Shown here in pieces: positions 1 to 5,960 of a stretch of 13,440 nt of DNA (position 1 is the first letter of the stretch; the number at the start of each line of letters is the position of its first letter). The translations under genes and the position numbers were made by a program. Under the pieces are notes generated by a model. That model saw only the letters and a program-made list of their open reading frames with translations, searched no databases and was not told the origin of the DNA. The stretch comes from an uncultured Bacilli bacterium (GTDB lineage: Bacteria; Bacillota_I; Bacilli_A; RFN20; CAG-826), in the NCBI GenBank assembly GCA_905236085.1, contig CAJOOD010000072.1, positions 1-13,440 of the forward strand, written 5' to 3'.

Positions 1-1526
1 ATATAATATTCAAATTTGTTAGCGAAATAATGGTCATCGCTATTATATTTCCCGTCTAAATTGACATCTACCATGTATTTAGCGGTCTTATTAGAGCCAG
101 TGAAAATATTTTTAAAATAGATAGTTGGATCGCTAGATATAATGCCTAAAATTTTAATCGCAGAAGATAAAACTCCACCCGCATTTGCACTTAAATCGAT
201 AACGACTTTATCAATATTGGAATCGGAATTAAATTTGTTTAAAGCAATATAGAATAATGCAAAATTATCACGTAGTGCATCCGCTTCAGTTGGTGGAGTA
301 GTATAATAGTTAGCATATGAACTCATGAAGCCATCGAATCTAATAAAGCCAACATTATCTTTAGTTTCATACATTGGATAGGTCTCACCATATTGGGTTG
401 CTCTTAAATTAAGAACATCTTGATAAGCGTTTACTAAACTCACATGTCTTTCGCCAGTTCCAAATTCTTTATTTAGATTAGCTTTAATATCTTTATCATA
501 TGGTCGATATAAGGAACCGCTAGTGAATGATGTATGCCCATCATCAATAAATCCCATTAAATATCTATAAAGAGCTTTTGTGGCAATTTCTGGATCAGTC
601 GATGTTAATGAATTCTTAATTCCAAGTAGAGTTTCTTCGTTTAAAAAAGAAGAGATATTGCGGTGCTCTTTTAGACCATAGAAATTATCTAATAGCCAGA
701 CAAAATGTTTATATGTAAAATCAGCCATCTCTCGGCTTCTTTCACTTCCTTGCCAAGAACCAGAATATAATTCTTCACCATAATTTGTAAGATTTTTGTC
801 ATTATCAAAAAGATAGGCACTAAGAGCGAGATAATAATCATCTCCATTATAAACTATCGGTACTCCAAGAGAATTATCAACTAATAAATTATTAAGCACG
901 GCGAACGGGGCTAAAATGTTACCTAAATCGTAAACCAAATCGATATCGTATTTTTTAAAATCATAGGTAAGGCTATGAGCGCCTACTTCACCACTATTTG
1001 CAGAATCAAATTGGAAAACATTTTTCTCAGCATCTTGAGTTAAATCTACATGAGATGAATCATTTTTTCTCTTAACAAAACGATCATAATCTTTAAATGT
1101 CATCGTATCATTATAAGGATCCACTACTAAGGTGTTAGTCAAATCACAAGCGGAATAAAATGTAAAGACGTTATCCTTATTGGTATAAGTCTTAATTTGG
1201 TTATCAGTAAATCCAAACAAATTTAAAATAGCGTTTATATTTACATATGGTACATCACCCATATCACTAACAAGATAAGTGGTTAGTGGATAAGGCATAT
1301 ATGAAAGAGTGCCGTCTGATTTAAATCCTGTTACAACCTTTAAAAAAGATGCTTTAGTATTAACGACCTTTTTTGAGCCACTATCGTCTACTGATGATGA
1401 AGTGTTTTCTTTTTCACTGCTTGTTGTATTAGTTTTTTCAGAAGATGTTGATGTAAACCCTTCTCCAAGGTAGCATGATGTCAAACTCAGAGCGGCTAAA
1501 GCAATAATTGGTAATATTTTTTTCAT
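1..1526 (-). CDS. S41-family peptidase-like surface lipoprotein, C-terminus beyond the left edge
   Basis: The frame opens at 1526 behind an AAAGGGG ribosome site seven bases upstream and stays open to base 1, giving 508 complete residues. The N-terminus MKKILPIIALAALSLTSC is a lipoprotein signal with lipobox LTSC (Cys18). It is followed by a Ser/Thr/Glu-rich linker (about 22-55), as expected for a protein tethered outside the membrane. Residues about 60-300 are a region I cannot assign, containing VPYVNINAILNLFG. From about 325 the features fit S41 (C-terminal-processing/tricorn-like) peptidases: DDGHTSF near 327, VGFIRFDGF near 392 and VVIDLSANAGG at 441-451, the counterpart of the family's IDLRxNxGG strand. 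The nucleophile serine of S41 enzymes normally lies after this strand and would fall off the window, so activity cannot be judged. The gene appears monocistronic. It is secure as a lipoprotein and likely S41, but substrate is unknown. Confidence 0.85.
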   Translation of the reverse strand, partial: MKKILPIIALAALSLTSCYLGEGFTSTSSEKTNTTSSEKENTSSSVDDSGSKKVVNTKASFLKVVTGFKSDGTLSYMPYPLTTYLVSDMGDVPYVNINAILNLFGFTDNQIKTYTNKDNVFTFYSACDLTNTLVVDPYNDTMTFKDYDRFVKRKNDSSHVDLTQDAEKNVFQFDSANSGEVGAHSLTYDFKKYDIDLVYDLGNILAPFAVLNNLLVDNSLGVPIVYNGDDYYLALSAYLFDNDKNLTNYGEELYSGSWQGSERSREMADFTYKHFVWLLDNFYGLKEHRNISSFLNEETLLGIKNSLTSTDPEIATKALYRYLMGFIDDGHTSFTSGSLYRPYDKDIKANLNKEFGTGERHVSLVNAYQDVLNLRATQYGETYPMYETKDNVGFIRFDGFMSSYANYYTTPPTEADALRDNFALFYIALNKFNSDSNIDKVVIDLSANAGGVLSSAIKILGIISSDPTIYFKNIFTGSNKTAKYMVDVNLDGKYNSDDHYFANKFEYY

Positions 1527-1540
1527 ATATTATCCCCTTT

Positions 1541-1565
1541 AATATGATAATTTAAATATCATATT
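1541..1565. repeat. 9-bp inverted repeat over the S41 lipoprotein promoter
   Basis: AATATGATA (1541-1549) and TATCATATT (1557-1565) are perfect inverted copies separated by seven A/T bases. On the minus strand they contain TATGAT and TATCAT, both close to a -10 hexamer. The repeat could be a repressor operator over the promoter, or simply two overlapping -10 elements in AT-rich DNA. The symmetry is directly visible; the function is inferred. Confidence 0.5.
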
Positions 1566-1572
1566 TAATCAA
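1544..1572 (-). promoter_or_regulatory. Candidate sigma-A-type promoter for the S41 lipoprotein gene
   Basis: On the minus strand TTGATT (1572-1567) and TATCAT (1549-1544) are 17 bases apart. Transcription would start near 1537, leaving a very short leader that barely keeps the GGGG ribosome site. An alternative -10, TATGAT (1564-1559), would give a more comfortable leader of about 25 bases but lacks a good -35. A promoter in this gap is likely because a terminator lies immediately upstream; which hexamer is used is uncertain. Confidence 0.45.
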
Positions 1573-1575
1573 ATC

Positions 1576-1603
1576 AAAAAGGTCATAAGTATTACCTATG
1601 ACC
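1576..1603 (-). terminator. Rho-independent terminator of the DegV-family gene
   Basis: On the minus strand GGTCATA (1603-1597) pairs with TATGACC (1587-1581) across a nine-base loop and is followed directly by five T residues (1580-1576). It lies about 40 bases after the stop of the DegV-family gene and just before the S41 lipoprotein promoter, so it separates the two transcription units. Confidence 0.8.
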
Positions 1604-1643
1604 AATTTTCCCCTATAACCAATTCTTGCTTATATTTACAATC

Positions 1644-2507
1644 TTATATTCTTTCATCACCTAAGAAGAATATAGCAAGAGTTCCTGGACCTGAATGGGC
1701 AGATATAGTAGGAACTAAATAATTAACATAAAATCCTTTAACCTTAATACGCTTAGATAATTCTTCTTTGATATAATTTGCCTCATCCTCGCAATCCCCA
1801 TGAGCAATAAATACATATTGATCTTCAGGATGTCTAATAGTTTTTATAGTTAATTCAATTAGTTCAGAAATTGACTTCTTTCTACCTAAAACCTTGCCAA
1901 TCGCGGTTAATTTTCCAGAATTATCGGTGTGCATGATAGGTTTTATCTTGGCGATTCTTGCTACCATATAGGTGGATTTAGATATTCTACCGCCGCGCAT
2001 TAAGAAATACATATTATCAACAGTGAATAGGTGGTTTAATTTTAATTTATTGTCTTCTAAGAATTTAGCCACCTCATCTATTGTAGCCCCTTCTTTTTGT
2101 TTCATCGCTGCATAGACCATTAATAAGCCATGACCTAAGGCCGCGGATAATGAGTCAATGATGATAATTTTATTATGATGATATTTTTCTTCTAATTTCT
2201 TCTTGGCTAATAGTGCATTATCATATGTGGAAGATAGACCACTAGAGAAGACATAATATAAAACATCATTACCTTTTCTTAATTCTTCTTCTAAAGCGTT
2301 GATAATTGAATAAGTTGATGCAGCTGAAGTATTAACAACGATTTTATTTCTTAATGCCTTGTAGGCAAAAGCCATATCTTCATTAGAACAGGTTGCGTAT
2401 TCTTTGCCTTCAATGATAAAGGGAAGAGAAATGACTTTAATATTATATTCTCTGGTTTGTTCTTCTGATAAATTCGCTCCGCTATCGGTAAATAATTGAT
2501 AAGCCAT
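1644..2507 (-). CDS. DegV/FakB-family fatty-acid-binding protein
   Basis: A 287-residue cytosolic protein of normal family length. DegV proteins bind a fatty acid in a pocket between two lobes. Those that work as FakB present it to the FakA kinase for phosphorylation and entry into phospholipid synthesis. Family landmarks are all visible: FTDSGANL near 6-13, TSAAS at 60-64, FSSGLSSTYDNA at 87-98, IIIDSLSAALGHG at 114-126, RGGRIS at 171-176, IKPIMHTDNSGKL at 188-200 and SAHSGPGTLAIFFLG at 269-283. TSAAS and HSGPG are where the family's carboxylate-binding residues sit. ATG at 2507 is supported by GGAGG eight bases upstream. The gene has its own promoter and terminator and appears monocistronic. 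No FakA partner is in the window, so a FakB role is inferred from the family, and the bound lipid is unknown. Confidence 0.92.
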   Translation of the reverse strand: MAYQLFTDSGANLSEEQTREYNIKVISLPFIIEGKEYATCSNEDMAFAYKALRNKIVVNTSAASTYSIINALEEELRKGNDVLYYVFSSGLSSTYDNALLAKKKLEEKYHHNKIIIIDSLSAALGHGLLMVYAAMKQKEGATIDEVAKFLEDNKLKLNHLFTVDNMYFLMRGGRISKSTYMVARIAKIKPIMHTDNSGKLTAIGKVLGRKKSISELIELTIKTIRHPEDQYVFIAHGDCEDEANYIKEELSKRIKVKGFYVNYLVPTISAHSGPGTLAIFFLGDERI

Positions 2508-2533
2508 AACATTTTTCCTCCATAACGTTTAAT

Positions 2534-2562
2534 ATGATAATTAAAAGTTTTTAATTAGTAAA
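2534..2562 (-). promoter_or_regulatory. Promoter of the DegV-family gene
   Basis: On the minus strand TTTACT (2562-2557) and TATCAT (2539-2534) are separated by 17 bases. This predicts a start near 2527 and a leader of about 20 bases containing the GGAGG site. The -10 lies inside a 15-base sequence, tttaatatgataatt (2528-2542), that recurs exactly in the S41 lipoprotein promoter region (1538-1552). The terminator of the opp operon lies just upstream. Confidence 0.55.
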
Positions 2563-2602
2563 ACAAATGCTCTCTACGATTTTTTAAATAGCTAGTAGAA
2601 CG

Positions 2603-2639
2603 AAAAAAACTAACTCTCCTATTAGTAGAAAGTTAGTTT
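2603..2639 (-). terminator. Rho-independent terminator of the opp operon
   Basis: On the minus strand AAACTAACT (2639-2631) pairs perfectly with AGTTAGTTT (2615-2607), and the T run continues to 2603. It is the second of two hairpins after the oppF stop and has the stronger U tract, so it is probably the main end of the opp transcript. Confidence 0.85.
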
Positions 2640-2654
2640 CATCCTAAAATAAAT

Positions 2655-2672
2655 GCCCCTATTTCTAGAGGC
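2655..2672 (-). terminator. First hairpin after oppF, terminator-like
   Basis: On the minus strand GCCTCTA and TAGGGGC pair with one mismatch around a four-base loop, followed by ATTTATTTTAG rather than a clean T run. It starts ten bases after the oppF stop codon. It may be a weak first terminator backed up by the stronger hairpin at 2603-2639, or a 3'-end stabiliser. Confidence 0.5.
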
Positions 2673-2681
2673 AAATTATTG

Positions 2682-4211
2682 TTATTCGTTTTTAAGTCTT
2701 TGTAAATATTCTTGATATTCTTTATTGTTACAGAAGACCATATGTCCAGGACATACTTCACGCAATTCTGGTTTATCAACGGAATAATCGTGAATTTCTT
2801 GAGGACGATATAAGATTCTAGTTCTATTTCTTTCTGTAAGTGGATTTGGCTTAGGAATCGCACTTAATAAAGAAACAGTATATGGATGTAAAGGATGTTT
2901 GAATAATTCATCAGATGTAGCTAATTCCACTAATTTGCCAAAATACATAACGGCAATACGATCACAGAAATATTTAACAACTGATAAATCATGAGCGATA
3001 AATATCAAGGTTAAGCCCATTTCTTCTTTTAAATCATTTAATAAGTTGATGATTTGGGCTCTAATGGAGACATCTAAGGCCGAGATTGGTTCATCACAAA
3101 TCAATAATTTAGGATTCATGATTAAGGCACGAGCGATACCAATTCTTTGTCTTTGACCACCTGAGAATTCGTGAGGATATCTAGAAGCATGTTCTTCCAC
3201 TAATCCTACTTTTTCTAAGACTTCAACAACCTTTTTATGGTTTTCTGCTTTATTTCTAAAGCCTTGAATCTTTAGACCTTCTTGGATGATATCTTCAACA
3301 GTCATACGAGGATCTAGAGAATCGATAGGATCTTGGAAAATCATTTGAATTTCAGACATTAATTTCCTTGGAACATGGTTCATATCAAAATTAATTTGTT
3401 TGATTTTCGCTTTTTGTTCCTTGACCACGCTATCAAGATAAGCTTTTTGTTTAGCTACTTCATCATTATATTTTTTAGTGATATCTGCAGCTTTTTGTTT
3501 ATAATCTTCGGCTTCTTTATTTAATTCCGCTAAAGAATTATTCTTTTCTTCTAATAGCTTTTTAAGAGCTTGATGATATCTTACTCTTGTCCATTTGATT
3601 TCTTTTTGGTTCCATCTTGAACCAGCACCAATTCTATATCCTTTATAATAAATAGAACCAGAAGTTGGTTTATATAATTTAATAATGGTTCTACCAGTTG
3701 TGGTTTTACCACATCCAGATTCACCGACTATACCAAAGCATTCACCTTTCATAACATCAAAGGAGACATTAGAAACCGCTTTTAGTTTTTGGTTATGAAT
3801 CTTGGAGCCAAAGAAGAAGAATTGTTTTAAATTTTTAACTGATAATAAGACATCAGAATCAATTAATTCTTCTTTTCTATGAAGTCTTGGATCAATATGA
3901 TATTTGATTTCAGCTTCATATTTTTTGCGCAAATCGGCGTCCTTTTCTTCAAATTCCTTAGCAATAGCTTCTTTTGCTTTATTATAAGCATCTTCATCTT
4001 TGTCTTCTTGGAACTTGAATTCGGCATCTCTTTCTTTTAAGACTATTTGCGCTCTTAATTCTTTAAGTTCAATCTTATAACCAGGATTATGAGGTTTTTG
4101 TGGATTTAAACCATAAAGTTTTTGGTCATCATATTCATTATCGTTAATAGATTGTTGCCCTTCTTGTTGTTGCTTAAACGAGGTTAAAATTTCATCATCT
4201 TTATTACTCAT
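2682..4211 (-). CDS. oppF: Oligopeptide ABC transporter ATP-binding protein OppF, enlarged
   Basis: One of two ATPases driving peptide import, acting on the cytosolic face of OppB/OppC. Core motifs are intact: Walker A GESGCGKT at 163-170, Q-loop Gln293 in MIFQDP, signature SGGQRQR at 350-356, Walker B LLICDE ending at Glu374, and H-loop His407. The C-terminus (HDYSVDKPELREV...GHMVFCN) is typical of OppF. At 509 residues it is far longer than the usual 310-330. Residues 1-120 are a charged extension, helical-looking over about 46-104. Residues about 200-283 are a Lys/Glu-rich, probably coiled-coil insert between Walker A and the Q-loop. The ATG is three bases after the oppD stop, with AAAGGAGG inside the oppD 3' end. 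As last gene of the operon it is followed by two hairpins. Function is secure; the role of the extra segments is unknown. Confidence 0.96.
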   Translation of the reverse strand: MSNKDDEILTSFKQQQEGQQSINDNEYDDQKLYGLNPQKPHNPGYKIELKELRAQIVLKERDAEFKFQEDKDEDAYNKAKEAIAKEFEEKDADLRKKYEAEIKYHIDPRLHRKEELIDSDVLLSVKNLKQFFFFGSKIHNQKLKAVSNVSFDVMKGECFGIVGESGCGKTTTGRTIIKLYKPTSGSIYYKGYRIGAGSRWNQKEIKWTRVRYHQALKKLLEEKNNSLAELNKEAEDYKQKAADITKKYNDEVAKQKAYLDSVVKEQKAKIKQINFDMNHVPRKLMSEIQMIFQDPIDSLDPRMTVEDIIQEGLKIQGFRNKAENHKKVVEVLEKVGLVEEHASRYPHEFSGGQRQRIGIARALIMNPKLLICDEPISALDVSIRAQIINLLNDLKEEMGLTLIFIAHDLSVVKYFCDRIAVMYFGKLVELATSDELFKHPLHPYTVSLLSAIPKPNPLTERNRTRILYRPQEIHDYSVDKPELREVCPGHMVFCNNKEYQEYLQRLKNE

Positions 4212-4214
4212 AGA

Positions 4215-5960
4215 TTATTTAGCCTCCTTTCTTGCTTTTAAAGAGTTATTGATACGCTCAGAAACAATCTTTGGCATTTCCACTTTTGGTGCCTTTGGAT
4301 GTAATAACCATGTAGCGGCATAGTGAGTGTCAGAGATTTTAAACATTGGCGGTTCTTGCTCAAAGTCTATCTTCATCGCATATCTACTTCTAGCAGCGAA
4401 AGCATCACCCTTAGGTGGATAAATCATATTTGGTGGAGTACCAGGAATAGCTTCAAGCCTTTCTTTAGAATCAACATCTGGAATAGAAGATAATAAAGCC
4501 CATGTATATGGATGTTTTGGTTCAAAGAAGATTTCTTCACTAGTACCATATTCAACGATTTTACCAGCATACATAACAGCGACACGGTCCGCCATATTAG
4601 CCACAACACCTAAGTCATGGGTAATAAATATAACAGAAAGATTTCTTTCTTCTTGAATTTTCTTAATCAATTCAAGAATTTGTCCTTGAATGGTAACATC
4701 AAGAGCGGTAGTTGGTTCATCGCAGATTAATACTTCTGGAGTTTCAGTTAAAGCGATAGCGATAACAATTCTTTGTCTCATACCGCCAGAGAATTCAAAT
4801 GGATATTGTTTGAATCTCTTTTCAGGTTCAGGAATACCAACTTCTCTCATGATTTCTAAGGCTCGACGTTTAGCTTCAGCTTTAGTAATCTTTAGATTAT
4901 CGATTTTCTTTTTGTTGATGGCCGCTAATTCGGATTTATATTCTTCTGATTTCTTGTCTAATCCTTTAGCGTTAAGAGCATCTAATTCTTCTTGATATGT
5001 TCTTAAAACACCAGTCTTATATTGAGCGACTCTAACTTTAGCTTCTTTTTTAGTAGCGTCTAATTTTACTTTTAATGGAGCGGAAAGTTTATTTGTCTCT
5101 TCTTTTATGGCTTTTATTTGTTCTTTCATCGCTGGCTTTTTAGCCTTGATTTCAGCAACTCTTTTTTTATATTCAGCCTTTTGATTAGTTCTTCTTTCCG
5201 CAATAATTTCGTTAAAATTGGCAATTTTTGCAGAGTTTTCTTCAGAAATTGCTTTAATTTCTTTTAATCTAGCATTAATTTCTTCTAGGCTTAAAGTTGA
5301 CTCTTTAGCTTCAGATTCTTTATCAGCTTTATTAGCTTTAGCGTTTAATTTCTTTTCTAAAGTTAATTCTTCTGATTTTAATGCTTGAGATTGTTTTCTT
5401 AAATTATCATATTCTTCTCTTTCGAGATCATTTAAAACATCTAAAGAAGCATCATGTTTAGCTTCCGCTAATTCTTTATCATATTCGGATTTGACCGCTT
5501 TGATTTTGATATCGCCTCTAACTAATGTATTTTTATAGGCGATTAAATCATCAGAAATTAAATCATCATACAATAATTTAAGTTTATTGGAATTGATTAA
5601 TGTTGCTTCGGTAATTTGTTTGCCAATTCTAACAATTGGATTTAAAGAAGAAAGAGGATCTTGGAAGATCATGCCAATTTTATGGCCACGAATCTTATGG
5701 AATTCTTCTTCTGCTACTTGCAATAAGTCTTCACCACGATATAAAATGTTACCTTGTTCGACTATCGCGTTAGCGGCTAAAATTCCCATAATGGCTTTAG
5801 AGGTAACGGATTTACCTGAACCAGATTCACCAACGATACATAATGTTTCACCCTTATATAAGTCAAAGGAAACATCTCTTACCGCATGCAATATACCATG
5901 GTCCGTTTTAAAGGAGATAACGAGGTCTTTAACTTCAATAATTTTTTCTTTATTTTCCAT
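4215..5960 (-). CDS. oppD: Oligopeptide ABC transporter ATP-binding protein OppD, with long coiled-coil insert
   Basis: The second importer ATPase, pairing with OppF. Visible motifs are Walker A GESGSGKS at 44-51, Q-loop Gln100 in MIFQDP, signature SGGMRQR at 391-397, Walker B VLICDE ending at Glu415, and H-loop His448. The C-terminal oligopeptide/dipeptide domain is present (AIPGTPPNMIYPPKGDAFAARS from 504). Length is 581 residues against about 330-360 for typical OppD. The excess is residues about 123-357, rich in Lys, Glu and Ala with few prolines, lying between the Q-loop and the signature in the helical subdomain; it looks like long antiparallel coiled coil. The cysteines of the GCPFxxRC-type iron-sulfur motif are replaced (GDAFAARSRYAMKID). 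The start overlaps the oppC stop in TAATG, and AAAGGAGG within the last oppC codons provides the ribosome site, so translation is coupled. Confidence 0.96.
   Translation of the reverse strand: MENKEKIIEVKDLVISFKTDHGILHAVRDVSFDLYKGETLCIVGESGSGKSVTSKAIMGILAANAIVEQGNILYRGEDLLQVAEEEFHKIRGHKIGMIFQDPLSSLNPIVRIGKQITEATLINSNKLKLLYDDLISDDLIAYKNTLVRGDIKIKAVKSEYDKELAEAKHDASLDVLNDLEREEYDNLRKQSQALKSEELTLEKKLNAKANKADKESEAKESTLSLEEINARLKEIKAISEENSAKIANFNEIIAERRTNQKAEYKKRVAEIKAKKPAMKEQIKAIKEETNKLSAPLKVKLDATKKEAKVRVAQYKTGVLRTYQEELDALNAKGLDKKSEEYKSELAAINKKKIDNLKITKAEAKRRALEIMREVGIPEPEKRFKQYPFEFSGGMRQRIVIAIALTETPEVLICDEPTTALDVTIQGQILELIKKIQEERNLSVIFITHDLGVVANMADRVAVMYAGKIVEYGTSEEIFFEPKHPYTWALLSSIPDVDSKERLEAIPGTPPNMIYPPKGDAFAARSRYAMKIDFEQEPPMFKISDTHYAATWLLHPKAPKVEMPKIVSERINNSLKARKEAK

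Noticed and set aside
2639..2863. Minus-strand frame overlapping the oppF 3' end and the operon terminators (also 4424-4609, 6730-6927 and 10440-10688)
   Set aside because: Out-of-frame shadows of oppF, oppD, oppC and oppA with no ribosome site or recognisable protein features; 2639-2863 also runs through a terminator hairpin.
4690..4995. Plus-strand open frame inside oppD (also those at 5587-5991, 5886-6155, 10232-10456, 11429-11695 and 12677-12943)
   Set aside because: They lie antisense to well-supported genes, resemble no family, and open because of the composition of the coding strand.
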